Positions 49,668 through 58,329 are shown, numbered from the stretch's first letter. The stretch: DNA of 64,000 bases from Liquorilactobacillus cacaonum DSM 21116 (GCF_001436735.1 NZ_AYZE01000017.1:46903-110902), one strand, 5' to 3'. Translations and numbers: made by a program. Notes: generated from the letters alone by a model not told the origin.

Positions 49668-50309
49668 TTATTTGAGTTCTTCGGACAATTCTAAAATATC
49701 GCCTTTTTTACCATAATGCAAAATGCGAAGATACTCGCCCCATACACGTTTTTGACCTTCCGGAGTCTTTGACCAAGTATCCCGTCCAAGTATATTATTG
49801 TGATAGGAGGCATCAAATGTATAGGGAATAAATTCAATTCGAGCTGGCAGATGTCTAGCAAGTGTTCGCCATTGACGGCCTGTTGCATGACTTTTACAGA
49901 TGAACATCAAGGAATGTATGGTTGTGAAATCAAAGACGGTTTTTGCATACAGAACATTCTCTAAAGTATTGGTTGAGTTATTTTCAGTGATAATAATATT
50001 AGAAGGAATACCTGCCTCCAAAAGATAGTGAGTTATTACAGCAGCTTCAGTCATATTACCATAATGCCAATCTTTGTGGGGAACACCAGTCAGGCTTCGT
50101 CCACCTGTAACAATAATTTTGTTAACATAGCCATTTTGATAAGCAGAAATGGCTTTTTCCCAATGTCCGGGATGTGTACCACTAAAAATAAAAAGAGAAT
50201 CACAATTTTTTATTGCTTTTTTAGGACCAAAAGTAATTTCTGTTAAAAAAGCAATATCGTCTTTTGTTAATTCTGGAACTTCTGGTGTTTTTGGAATGAT
50301 TGTTTTCAT
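49668..50309 (-). CDS. YdcF family (DUF218) protein
   Basis: A 213-aa DUF218/YdcF-fold protein without signal peptide. The core has IFSGTHPGHWEKAISAYQNGYVNKIIVTGG near residue 43 and EAGIPSNIIITENNSTNTLENVLYA near 95, the two characteristic conserved segments of the family. Some members bind S-adenosylmethionine or act on cell-envelope precursors; no function is established. It is transcribed alone and divergent from the MFS gene. Confidence 0.87.
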   Translation of the reverse strand: MKTIIPKTPEVPELTKDDIAFLTEITFGPKKAIKNCDSLFIFSGTHPGHWEKAISAYQNGYVNKIIVTGGRSLTGVPHKDWHYGNMTEAAVITHYLLEAGIPSNIIITENNSTNTLENVLYAKTVFDFTTIHSLMFICKSHATGRQWRTLARHLPARIEFIPYTFDASYHNNILGRDTWSKTPEGQKRVWGEYLRILHYGKKGDILELSEELK

Positions 50310-50487
50310 ATGCTAAGCCCCTTATGGAATCTATATTAAACATATAATAACAAGAAAATTCAAAAATAAACAAAATTAAGGTGATAGAAGGTACAAATTT
50401 AATTTTCAGTAAATTTATTTTTTGCTGTATAATTATCAAGGCAAGAAAAATTGGAAGTTAATTTAATTATTTAAAGGGGAATTTCAA

Positions 50488-51885
50488 ATGCAAGTTTCAG
50501 TAACAAAAAAGGAAAATCCAATGTTGGTGGTGGCAATTGTCGCCATGATGTCATTTATGGGAGTATTGACAGAAACATCTATGAATGTAACTTTTCCAGC
50601 GCTAATGAGTGAGTTTCATGAATCCTTGAGTACTGTACAGTGGGTTACGTCAGGGTATTTAGTTATGGCAGCTCTGGTAATGTTGACATCAGCATATATG
50701 AAAAGGCAATTTTCCAATCGACAGCTTTTTGTTACTGCAGCAATTTTATTTAGTATTGGTGATATCATCTGTGGTGCTGCAGCCAATTTTTGGATGTTAT
50801 TAATTGGACGGATAATTCAAGCAGGATGTGTTGGAATTTGTACACCGTTAATGGTTAACATTATTTTAGATGTAGTGCCACCAATTAAATTAGGGACTTA
50901 TATTGGATTAGCTAATTTAATTATTTTAATTGCACCCGCTTTGGGGCCAACATTTGGCGGAGCAGTGGTTGCTTTTGCAAGTTGGCGTATGATTTTTTGG
51001 GGAACGTTACCGTTAGCTTTGTTGTTATTATTATTAGGATTGAGTAGGATTCGTCAATATTCAAAGATTGAAGGAAAATACGCTTTTGATTGGACAAGAT
51101 TTTTATTGCTAGGAATTGCATTGCTTTGCTTAATAGTGGGCTTAAATGATTTGGGTTCACAACTCTATGTAACGTCATTGTTTTTAATAGCAATTAGTGT
51201 TGGGTTAACAATAGTATTTGTTAAGATATCCAAAAAGGCAACAAAATCACTTTTTTCGTTAGCTGTCTTAAGGCAAAAAGCATTTTTATTTAGTTTTTTA
51301 CCATATATCTTGTTGCAGTTTTCAAATGTTGGAATTAATTTTTTATTACCTAACTATGTACAAGATGTATTTCAAGCAACTTCTTTGGTAGGTGGCTTGA
51401 TTCTCTTACCCGGCAGTCTATTCAACGGTTTTGGGCAACCAGTATATGGTTGGATGCTCGATCATTTAGGGGGGAAGATTCCACTTTATGTGGGTGATAT
51501 ATTATTCACATTGTCGTTAATTATGTTAGCAATTTTTGGTCCGGTGCTTGGTGTATGGGGTGTGACAATTGCCTATTTGGTATTTGCAATTGGCCGTTCG
51601 ATGGCATTTGGGAACACAGTTGCTTATGGATTGAAGCATCTAGATAAAAAATTTCGCAATGACGCAAATGCGCTTTATAATACTGGACAGCAAATTACTG
51701 GCGCAATCGGAACAACCGTGCTTGCTTTATTGATGGATTCGGTTAACCGTACTAATTACACACATGCACAAAATATTAGTGCTGGCAGTATGATAGCATT
51801 TATATTATTAGTTGTTTTTGGTATAATCATTTTTGCACTGTTTCATCATTTATTGAATTCGGAGCATATAAAAAGTTCTGACTAG
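50488..51885 (+). CDS. MFS transporter, DHA2 (LmrB-like) drug exporter
   Basis: A 465-aa protein with 13-14 hydrophobic segments, belonging to the 14-TM drug:H+ antiporter family DHA2. The TM1 segment TETSMNVTFPALMSEF and WVTSGYLVMAALVMLTSAY (motif A region) and the APALGPTFGGAVVAFASWRMIFW motif C are typical of LmrB/EmrB-type exporters. It starts with ATG behind AAAGGGGAA. Substrate unknown. A convincing terminator follows. Confidence 0.92.
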   Translation: MQVSVTKKENPMLVVAIVAMMSFMGVLTETSMNVTFPALMSEFHESLSTVQWVTSGYLVMAALVMLTSAYMKRQFSNRQLFVTAAILFSIGDIICGAAANFWMLLIGRIIQAGCVGICTPLMVNIILDVVPPIKLGTYIGLANLIILIAPALGPTFGGAVVAFASWRMIFWGTLPLALLLLLLGLSRIRQYSKIEGKYAFDWTRFLLLGIALLCLIVGLNDLGSQLYVTSLFLIAISVGLTIVFVKISKKATKSLFSLAVLRQKAFLFSFLPYILLQFSNVGINFLLPNYVQDVFQATSLVGGLILLPGSLFNGFGQPVYGWMLDHLGGKIPLYVGDILFTLSLIMLAIFGPVLGVWGVTIAYLVFAIGRSMAFGNTVAYGLKHLDKKFRNDANALYNTGQQITGAIGTTVLALLMDSVNRTNYTHAQNISAGSMIAFILLVVFGIIIFALFHHLLNSEHIKSSD

Positions 51886-51996
51886 TATTTCTGAGAGATA
51901 AGTTAAATTTATGACAAATCAAGCTATAATATAAATATTTTAATGAACTGTAAATTGTAGGTTTTTAGACAAACGTTGTTGATAAAAAATTTTCAT

Positions 51997-52038
51997 AAGA
52001 AAATCAATTCATTTTCGAATTGGTTTTCTTTTTTTTCG
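51997..52038 (+). terminator. Terminator after the MFS gene
   Basis: GAAAATCAATTC pairs with GAATTGGTTTTC (one GU), followed by eight T. It lies at the start of the 549-bp non-coding gap 51886-52434. Confidence 0.85.
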
Positions 52039-52260
52039 AATCGTAAATTTAAATTTAATTTTGGTAAAAAAATGTGATCAATTTATGTAGTCGTATGCTA
52101 ATTTATTTGATTTTGCGATTAATGTTTTTTAGTGGACTATTTGAATAATTACTTGCCAACATGTTATTAATTAATGGTAGATATTTACGATAGAAATATT
52201 TTTCTCTTGTCTTTACTTGTACATTTAGCGTTATTTGGTGATGCATTTTGATACTTGTCC
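52039..52260. other. Non-coding AT-rich stretch with no supported feature
   Basis: No gene fits in this part of the gap. Apart from one TGTACA (52218-52223) nothing recognised is seen; it may be decayed sequence. Confidence 0.4.
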
Positions 52261-52288
52261 TTTTAATGTACATTATTGTACATTAAAA
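52261..52288. repeat. Perfect 12-bp inverted repeat with TGTACA arms
   Basis: TTTTAATGTACA (52261-52272) and TGTACATTAAAA (52277-52288) around TTAT. The right arm runs directly into the terminator that follows. No gene start is nearby; another TGTACA lies at 52218. Role unknown. Confidence 0.55.
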
Positions 52289-52328
52289 AAAGTTGGGTAT
52301 TGATAAATTTACATCAACACCCAACTTT
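52285..52328 (-). terminator. Terminator of the YhgE/Pip-like membrane protein gene
   Basis: AAAGTTGGGT and ACCCAACTTT form the outer stem and TTGAT/ATCAA an inner one with one mismatch between. On the minus strand seven T follow, correct for ending the 52435-53783 gene. Confidence 0.8.
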
Positions 52329-52434
52329 GTAGAGCCAAATTTTACTTGTGGATCCCCTTTTTAAGGTACTTTTTTCTTAGCAAAATTTATGAATTAATTC
52401 CATCAAAAAATTTTGGCACTCTTGTTTAGCGAAA

Positions 52435-53783
52435 CTAATTTTCACTTACCGACATTACGGGATACTTTTTAAAAATTACAGTTAGAAAATGTAATATCAG
52501 GGATATTACTAATATTATTACGAGGCGAGTCATTGAATTATTCATACTACCTACATTAAACATTAGATAAACATCATTTTGGACACTTGCAGGAACTGGT
52601 AAAATATTGTAGAAAAATTTGTATACAGTAGGGAGCATCTTATAGGGAATGACACTTCCTGATGAAAAAGATTGCATTAAAATGAGCGGTAGGGTAACTA
52701 AACCAGCAACATTTCCTAGCATTTCAAATAAGAAACCAACTAGGTTTAAAGAAGTATATGAAACTAAAATATGTTGAAGATAAATTTCAATTAATGTTTT
52801 CACAGAAAATGGTTCAACTAATTTTAGAATTATGATTCCAATAATTGGAGATATTACTGCAATTATTAAATAAGTTAGTTCAAGATACAGCCAACCACGC
52901 AGCTTTTTAGTTCCTTTAAGAAATGTTAATTTAAGTCCTCTAGACAAAATCATGGCACCAATCATAGCAGCAATAAAGGAAGAAAGTGAGAAAAACATTG
53001 GCGCCATAGTTTCATAAAGATTCGAACGGTTAGTGTTAAGATCTTTAATATTTGCAGAAACAAATGTCGTTTTTACAATTTTGTTTGTTTGTGCATTAAT
53101 GGTTTGTTTAACTTTTTTGTATACTTGAGACTGTATTTTTTGGGATACGTTAGCCTCGATTTTAGATTGTTCGTTTTGCAACGCAACGCTATCATTTTTG
53201 AGTGATGGTGTTGCAGCAATAATACTTTGCATTTGTTTTTGAACTTGTAAAGTAGTTAGTTTAGTGATTTCAGATTTAGTAGCTGTGGCAGATGCTTTTA
53301 GCAAAATATTATAAATAGTAGCTTTGTAGTAATTATTCAAGGTCCCAGAATTAAATTTAGTAGTTAAATTATTGGCAATTTTGGTGCCCAATTGGTGACT
53401 AAGCTGATCACCAGCGGAGCTAACAAAAAAATTTAATTTTACCGAATTACCTTTTTTTAAGCTTTCAACGTAGTTTTTAGGAATTTCTATTACTAGTACA
53501 TTTTTATGATTAGCTAGATTATTTTTAGCCTGCAAAATATTACTTTTTTGAATTAATTTAAAATGTGTACTTTTAGATTTCTTGATTCCTTTTTCAATAC
53601 TATTAGCTATTTTCTGCCCATCACTTTTATCATTATTAATAAGCTCTATTTCAGCATATTTTAAATTATGTGTTGCTACTTTATAGCCAGGTAAATATAT
53701 TCCAAGCATAACAAGATGATAGAAAATACCAAAAATTACAGCAATTAATGTAAACTTGCTGAAAATAAAATTTTTAAACTCAT
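52435..53783 (-). CDS. YhgE/Pip-like (ABC-2 type) membrane protein; start needs a -1 frameshift
   Basis: A membrane protein with an N-terminal helix (TLIAVIFGIFYHLV), a large outer domain of about 200 residues rich in Lys, Asn and Gln, and five or six C-terminal helices (LSSFIAAMIGAMILSRG to VIILVISLILHFL). This is the Pip/YhgE or ABC-2 permease pattern; the substrate is not known. The main open frame begins only at ATG 53709, which lacks a ribosome site and would remove the first helix. A proper start, ATG 53783 behind AAAGAGGAG, is in another frame and stops after 12 codons; a -1 slip at T TTA AAA (53778-53772) joins the two. Divergent from marR. If the site is a mutation, this is a pseudogene. 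Confidence 0.7.
53739..53778 (-). promoter_or_regulatory. Putative -1 frameshift signal (slippery heptamer plus hairpin)
   Basis: T TTA AAA in the reading frame of ATG 53783 is a canonical X XXY YYZ heptamer. Ten bases downstream CAGCAA and TTGCTG (53761-53756, 53744-53739) form a 6-bp stem with an 11-base loop. A -1 slip gives MSLKNFIFSK and continues into the downstream frame. The alternative is a lost A in the five-A run. Confidence 0.4.
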
Positions 53784-53806
53784 AAAAAATCTCCTCTTTC
53801 TCTACC

Positions 53807-53826
53807 GAGTTTCAAAAAGTGAACTC
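53807..53826. promoter_or_regulatory. Operator 1 between marR and the membrane protein gene
   Basis: GAGTT, ten bases, AACTC. It lies downstream of the minus-strand -10, in the leader of the membrane protein gene, and has the same arm spacing as operator 2. Confidence 0.6.
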
Positions 53827-53841
53827 TAGTGTGTAAATATC

Positions 53842-53869
53842 ATTATAAACTTGAGTTTCTTTTTGTCAA
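53842..53869 (-). promoter_or_regulatory. Consensus promoter of the YhgE/Pip-like gene
   Basis: Read on the minus strand: TTGACA (53869-53864), 16 bp, TATAAT (53847-53842). Both hexamers are perfect. The -35 lies inside operator 2, so a bound repressor would occlude it. Confidence 0.78.
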
Positions 53870-53874
53870 CTCAA
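53851..53874. promoter_or_regulatory. Operator 2 between marR and the membrane protein gene
   Basis: TTGAGTT and AACTCAA form a perfect 7-bp inverted repeat with a 10-bp spacer, overlapping the minus-strand -35 and lying just upstream of the likely marR -10 (TGCTATACT, 53888-53896). The same arms and spacing as operator 1 suggest one dimeric protein, most likely the adjacent MarR. Confidence 0.7.
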
Positions 53875-53928
53875 CTTTAAAATTTTATGCTATACTAGCT
53901 ATAATAAAAAGTAGGGAGGGGAGTTACT

Positions 53929-54312
53929 GTGAAAGACGGCATAGATAATTTCAATGAAGAATTTTATGAAAATATAAAACGGGTTTTTTTAATAAAAAAA
54001 TTGATCTCCAAAAGGGTAAGACTTCCATTTAGTGGTGCATTGTTAACAAAAAATGAAGTATTGATATTATTTTTATTATATATTTCAAAGGATCACAGTA
54101 ATGATGTACAAGAATTAATTAATATTTTGGATTTGTCTAAGTCACAATTTAGTAAGCTTACTAAGTCATTGCGTGATAAAAAAATGATTACAACGAAATA
54201 TAATCAAAAAAACAAAAATTTTTTGATTTTACAATTAACCAAACTTGGAGAGACTTTGCTTAAAGAACAATATAAAGAGATTACGGATATAAAAAAGTTG
54301 GTTTTTAATTAA
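53929..54312 (+). CDS. MarR-family transcriptional regulator
   Basis: A 127-aa winged-helix protein of the MarR type: LTKNEVLILFLLYIS near residue 39, the recognition helix VQELINILDLSKSQFSKLTKSLRDKKMI at 62-89, and the wing TTKYNQKNKNFLILQLTKLGETLL. MarR proteins sense small lipophilic or phenolic compounds and repress a neighbouring gene. GTG start at 53929 behind AGGGAGGGGAG. It is divergent from the YhgE/Pip-like gene, with two spaced operator-like inverted repeats in the shared 145-bp region, so it probably controls that gene and itself. Confidence 0.85.
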   Translation: MKDGIDNFNEEFYENIKRVFLIKKLISKRVRLPFSGALLTKNEVLILFLLYISKDHSNDVQELINILDLSKSQFSKLTKSLRDKKMITTKYNQKNKNFLILQLTKLGETLLKEQYKEITDIKKLVFN

Positions 54313-54399
54313 TGATAATTGGTTAACAGTTTATCAAGGTATTTCTACAAAATGAAGATTTTGAATTGTAAGTTATAATTGTTATCGAGGTGAATAGTA

Positions 54400-54864
54400 G
54401 TGAAACCTGTGATTGAGAAAATGACTCAAAAAAGTGCAGTAATTGTTGCACAGTGGCATTATCCTGATGAATATTCTTTTTATGATATGGTAGCGGATCC
54501 AGAAGATTATCAAGAATTGATGGACGAAGAAAAACGTGGTGATGGCTATTATCAAGTCACACAAAGTGGAATGTTGATTGGTTTTTTTGTAGTTGAGAAG
54601 ACTGATAGACAAGAAGTAGTCGAAGTTGGTCTGGGAATGGCACCAGAGTTAACAGGCCAAGGGAATGGGCTAGAGTTTGTAAAAATAATCTTGAAGTATA
54701 TATCTCGTGTAACTGGCTCCAAGAAAGTTTTGTTTGATGTTGCAAAATTCAATATACGTGCGCAAAAGTTGTATCAAAAAATTGGTTTTGAGGTTGTGAA
54801 TTATCACGAACAAAAAACAAATGGAGGAATTTATCCATTTGTTTTGATGGCTAAATCAATCTGA
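54400..54864 (+). CDS. GNAT family N-acetyltransferase
   Basis: A 154-aa GNAT protein with the acetyl-CoA-binding core VVEVGLGMAPELTGQGNGLEFVKIIL near residue 75 (a Q/R-x-x-G-x-G/A variant) and the closing KLYQKIGFEVVNYHEQKTNGG segment. It acetylates an amine of unknown identity. GTG start behind GAGGTGA. It is monocistronic, ending at a hairpin in which the promoter of the next operon may be embedded. Confidence 0.9.
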   Translation: MKPVIEKMTQKSAVIVAQWHYPDEYSFYDMVADPEDYQELMDEEKRGDGYYQVTQSGMLIGFFVVEKTDRQEVVEVGLGMAPELTGQGNGLEFVKIILKYISRVTGSKKVLFDVAKFNIRAQKLYQKIGFEVVNYHEQKTNGGIYPFVLMAKSI

Positions 54865-54885
54865 TAATTATTTATTAGAAAAATT

Positions 54886-54899
54886 ATGACAATTGTCAT
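54886..54899. promoter_or_regulatory. 14-bp perfect palindrome upstream of the ABC/two-component operon
   Basis: ATGACAATTGTCAT, 73 bp before the ABC ATPase start. A plausible -10 TACAAT lies at 54911-54916, placing the palindrome at the position where a response regulator would act. It could be the binding site of the operon's own regulator. Confidence 0.5.
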
Positions 54900-54937
54900 C
54901 CCCAGTTGGTTACAATCCTGACTGGGGATTTTTGGTG
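54898..54937 (+). terminator. Terminator of the GNAT gene
   Basis: ATCCCCAGT pairs with ACTGGGGAT across a loop that contains TACAAT, followed by five T. It ends the GNAT transcript. Confidence 0.8.
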
Positions 54938-54971
54938 CCATGACTTAAGATAAGTTGCATGGAGGTGCATC

Positions 54972-55859
54972 ATGGAACAGATAATAAGTATAAAAAACTT
55001 GAATTTTAGTTATGGTAGAAATGAAATTATAAAAGGGTTGAATTTAAGTATCAGTAAAGGTGAAATTATTGGGTTAATTGGTGAAAATGGAGCTGGAAAG
55101 ACGACTTTATTGAATATTTTGTTAGGATTATTACCAAGTAAGCAGAATGTCAAGGTGTTTGGTGGTCGTCCAGGTTCTTTGCTTGCAAAACAAAAGATTG
55201 GTTCAATGCTACAAGGAGACTTAGTACTATCTAATGTCAGAATTGAAGAATTTTTGGAAGAAGTTGCGACACAGTATAACAATAGTATTCCATTGGAGCC
55301 AATACTAATAAAGTTAGATTTAGTACAGCATCGACACAAATTTTTGAAAGAATTATCGGGTGGACTGATGCGCAGAGTAACATTTGCACAGGCATTGTTG
55401 AGCAATCCTGAGCTGCTTTTTTTAGATGAACCGACTGTTGGAATGGACGCACAAGCAAGACATATTTTCTGGGAGTTGATTGAAGAACTTCGTGAACAAG
55501 GAAAGACAATGATTATTACAAGTCATTATCTGGAAGAAATCCAACAAGTTGCTAGTCGCATAATCTTTTTACAAAAAGGAAACTTTACATTTCAAGGGAC
55601 TTTAAATGAATTACAAGCATTGCATAAACAAACCACAATTAGCATTACTGCTGAATGTGAACAATACAATTTTGCAAAATTGGTTGGAGTAGTTAAGGTT
55701 GAAAAAAGTGGCAGTCAAGTTGCAATCAAATCAATTGACGGAGACAAAACTCTTAAAGAGTTATTGTTGGAATGTCCAGAAGTTTCAAATATTACAGTTG
55801 AACATGAGACATTAGAAAAAATATTTTTACAAATGACAACAGATAAGGAGCAACGATAA
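54972..55859 (+). CDS. ABC transporter ATP-binding protein
   Basis: ATPase subunit (295 aa) of an ABC-2 type exporter. Walker A GENGAGKTT near residue 38, Q-loop in GSMLQGDLVL, signature LSGGLMRR near 133, Walker B LLFLDEPTVGMD near 153 and the switch histidine in ITSHYLEE near 185. The C-terminal 80 residues are the typical extension of CcmA/YhaQ-like proteins. It starts behind TGGAGGTGC and is followed two bases later by its permease; with the kinase and regulator genes it forms one operon. Confidence 0.94.
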   Translation: MEQIISIKNLNFSYGRNEIIKGLNLSISKGEIIGLIGENGAGKTTLLNILLGLLPSKQNVKVFGGRPGSLLAKQKIGSMLQGDLVLSNVRIEEFLEEVATQYNNSIPLEPILIKLDLVQHRHKFLKELSGGLMRRVTFAQALLSNPELLFLDEPTVGMDAQARHIFWELIEELREQGKTMIITSHYLEEIQQVASRIIFLQKGNFTFQGTLNELQALHKQTTISITAECEQYNFAKLVGVVKVEKSGSQVAIKSIDGDKTLKELLLECPEVSNITVEHETLEKIFLQMTTDKEQR

Positions 55860-55861
55860 AA

Positions 55862-56626
55862 ATGACTAAATTTATAAGACAGCTAAAATTTGATATACTA
55901 AGGATAGTGATTCGCAATAAATCATTTTTATTTTTTACCCTACTAATGCCTGCAGGGTTTTATTTATTATTTACAAAGGTAATGGATGTTGGGAACGGCC
56001 CAGAATTGCGTCAATTTTATATGACCTACATGGGCAGTATGATAATCTATAGTGGAGTAATCGGGGCTGTTATGGGGGTGGCAACAATTTTAAAAAGCGA
56101 TCGTGATAAGGGATTGACTTTATTCTTGCAGATGACACCTACCGGCAGTAAAAACTATTATATTTCGATATATGCAATTACTGTATTATTAAATCTTTGT
56201 GCACTAGTCATTTTAGGAATACTTGCTCGTTTTGTTAATAATGTTGAGTTTAGCTTAAAGCAAGTTGCTATGATTTTACTGATTATATTAATTGGACAGA
56301 TTCCAATGATTTTGTTAGGAACATTGATGTCTAATTTTAAAACGCAAGAGACTTTGAGTGTTGCTAGTAACTTGATTACCTTTCCATTAGCAATCATTAG
56401 CGGATTATGGTGGCCAATTAGTACTATGCCAAGTTGGTTGCAAGCAATTGGTAAAGTATTGCCAACTTATTTTGCAAATAATTTGGTAGAAAAAACAATG
56501 CTTCATAGTGAACTGGATTTAAGAGACATTTATGGTATTATTGCGTGGATAGTTATTATGATCAGCATAACAGTCATAGTTGTAAAAGCGCAGCAAAAGA
56601 AGGGGTTAAGCATTAGTGAAGCTTAG
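55862..56626 (+). CDS. ABC-2 type transporter permease
   Basis: A 254-aa ABC-2 membrane subunit with six hydrophobic segments. Family marks are LLMPAGFYLLFTKV in the first helix, GAVMGVATILKSDRDKGLTLFLQMTPTG in the loop that contacts the ATPase, and the LAIISGLWWPISTMPSWLQ segment before the last helices, as in YvfS-type permeases. It lies between its ATPase (2-bp gap) and the histidine kinase gene, which it overlaps by 11 bp. The exported substrate is unknown. Confidence 0.9.
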   Translation: MTKFIRQLKFDILRIVIRNKSFLFFTLLMPAGFYLLFTKVMDVGNGPELRQFYMTYMGSMIIYSGVIGAVMGVATILKSDRDKGLTLFLQMTPTGSKNYYISIYAITVLLNLCALVILGILARFVNNVEFSLKQVAMILLIILIGQIPMILLGTLMSNFKTQETLSVASNLITFPLAIISGLWWPISTMPSWLQAIGKVLPTYFANNLVEKTMLHSELDLRDIYGIIAWIVIMISITVIVVKAQQKKGLSISEA

Positions 56627-57728
56627 TGACGTTAATAAATTAAAAAAAATCGATTGGGTAGCATATGTCTGGTTAATATATTTACCGTACACATTGATAC
56701 AGTTTATCCCAATTAAAAGTTATGAAGACATCTACTGGCTTTTATTAGCGGGATTATTTCTGATTCTTTATATCATTGTTAATGAAGTCAAAGAATATCG
56801 TTATCTCACAATTCCGCTAGAGTTATTAGTGACAGGAATATTTGCAATTTTTAATTTAAATCTGTATTTGATCGTTTTCCCGGCTTGGCAAGTACCTTGG
56901 ATTTTAGTGCATTATCCAAGAAAGTATCAAAAATATTTTATCATGGCATATTATTTAATAATCATAATTACTCTAGTAAGAGTACAATTGAGATATCCTG
57001 AATTTTGGAGAGATGGTTCCTCAATGGGAATAATTTTTCCAGTAGTTTCACCAATCTGTTCCAGTATGTTGTCAATTTCATCATTTAGACAGCATCAATT
57101 AAATCAAACTAATCGTAGACTTGAGACAATTATCCAGCGCGGTGAACGAGAACGAATTGCACGTGATTTGCATGATACACTGGGGCAAAGCTTTTCGATG
57201 ATTACGATAAAAACAGAATTGGCAAAAAAACTCTTAATTAAGAATCCGGATAAAGTAGTTGCAGAATTAAATGATATTGAACAAACAAGTCGCCAGAATT
57301 TACAATTAGTACGCTCAATTGTTAATAATTTGCATCAAAAGTCTCTCAATGAAATTCTTATGGAACAAGGTAAAAATCTTGCAACAGCAAACATCTTGTT
57401 ACTTACGAGCGGCGAAGAGCAGGCAACCAAATGGCCTACAAAAACGCAATCAATTTTCGGGAAGCCTTTGATTGAGGCAATTAACAATATCTTGCAGCAC
57501 GCAAAGGCACATCAAGTTCAGTTGCTTTTTTATTCAGATGAGGATCTTTATAGAGTTGAAATAATTGATGATGGAATTGGCAAAGGGTTTGTCAGAGAAG
57601 GTAGCAATGGAATTAGAGGAATGAGAGAACGAATGTCCCAAGCAAATGGGAAGTTTGAAATCTATCATGATTATCGTGGAACACATGTGGTATTGATGCA
57701 AATGAAAGTGACTGAAAATAATGATTAA
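56616..57728 (+). CDS. Sensor histidine kinase (DesK/YvfT type)
   Basis: A 370-aa membrane kinase. Residues 15-155 hold four to five hydrophobic helices with no large outer loop (intramembrane-sensing type), followed by HisKA_3 with the phospho-accepting His186 in ERERIARDLHDTLGQ and a HATPase_c domain (NNILQHAKA near 280; DDGIGKGF near 320; GIRGMRERM near 330). GTG start overlapping the permease gene, so translation is coupled. Such kinases sit next to ABC exporters and usually control them; membrane fluidity or an envelope stress signal is the likely stimulus. Confidence 0.92.
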   Translation: MKLSDVNKLKKIDWVAYVWLIYLPYTLIQFIPIKSYEDIYWLLLAGLFLILYIIVNEVKEYRYLTIPLELLVTGIFAIFNLNLYLIVFPAWQVPWILVHYPRKYQKYFIMAYYLIIIITLVRVQLRYPEFWRDGSSMGIIFPVVSPICSSMLSISSFRQHQLNQTNRRLETIIQRGERERIARDLHDTLGQSFSMITIKTELAKKLLIKNPDKVVAELNDIEQTSRQNLQLVRSIVNNLHQKSLNEILMEQGKNLATANILLLTSGEEQATKWPTKTQSIFGKPLIEAINNILQHAKAHQVQLLFYSDEDLYRVEIIDDGIGKGFVREGSNGIRGMRERMSQANGKFEIYHDYRGTHVVLMQMKVTENND

Positions 57729-58329
57729 AATATACTTAGCAGAAGATCAAAGCTTGCTAAATAGTGCGTTGACACAGTTATTAAACCTAGAAGATGATTT
57801 TCAGGTTATAGGTAGTGCTGTCGATGGCGTAAAGGCTTTACAAGATTTGCAAATTTTGAAACCAGATGTTGTAATTTTAGATATTGAGATGCCCAAGATG
57901 ACGGGATTAGAAGTCGCGTTAAATATCAAAAAAACAAAGCGAGAAGAAAAGGTTATCATTTTAACAACATTTGCACAAAAAGCTTATTTTGAGCAAGCGA
58001 TAATAGCAAATGTCTCAGGTTATTTATTAAAAGATAGCCCAAGTGAAGAACTTATAACTGCAATTAGAGAGGTATTTGCGGGTAAAACGATTTTTGCACC
58101 AGAATTGGTTGTTAACATGGTTTCTGCAGAAAATAACCCACTTAGTGCAAGAGAGTTAGAAGTTCTAAAGATAGCTGAAAGTGGTATTACAACAAGGCAA
58201 ATTGCACAACAACTCTTTTTATCAGAAGGAACCGTTCGTAATTATCTGTCTGCAATTTTCAGTAAATTAGGTGTGCATAGTAGAATAGAAGCAATACAAA
58301 TTGCACACAAAAATAAGTGGCTAAATTAA
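57721..58329 (+). CDS. NarL/LuxR-type response regulator (DesR/YvfU type)
   Basis: A 202-aa regulator with a receiver domain (phospho-acceptor Asp54 in VVILDIEMPKMTG) and a C-terminal LuxR-type HTH (LSARELEVLKIAESGITTRQIAQQLFLS near 140). It overlaps the kinase gene by 8 bp, so the pair is co-translated. It probably activates its own ABC-kinase-regulator operon, where a palindrome lies at 54886. A 16-bp hairpin spans its stop codon. Confidence 0.94.
   Translation: MIKIYLAEDQSLLNSALTQLLNLEDDFQVIGSAVDGVKALQDLQILKPDVVILDIEMPKMTGLEVALNIKKTKREEKVIILTTFAQKAYFEQAIIANVSGYLLKDSPSEELITAIREVFAGKTIFAPELVVNMVSAENNPLSARELEVLKIAESGITTRQIAQQLFLSEGTVRNYLSAIFSKLGVHSRIEAIQIAHKNKWLN

Noticed and set aside
55010-55405. 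A 131-codon minus-strand open frame within the ABC ATPase gene
   Set aside because: It mirrors Walker A and signature regions on the opposite strand; the plus-strand gene is unambiguous.
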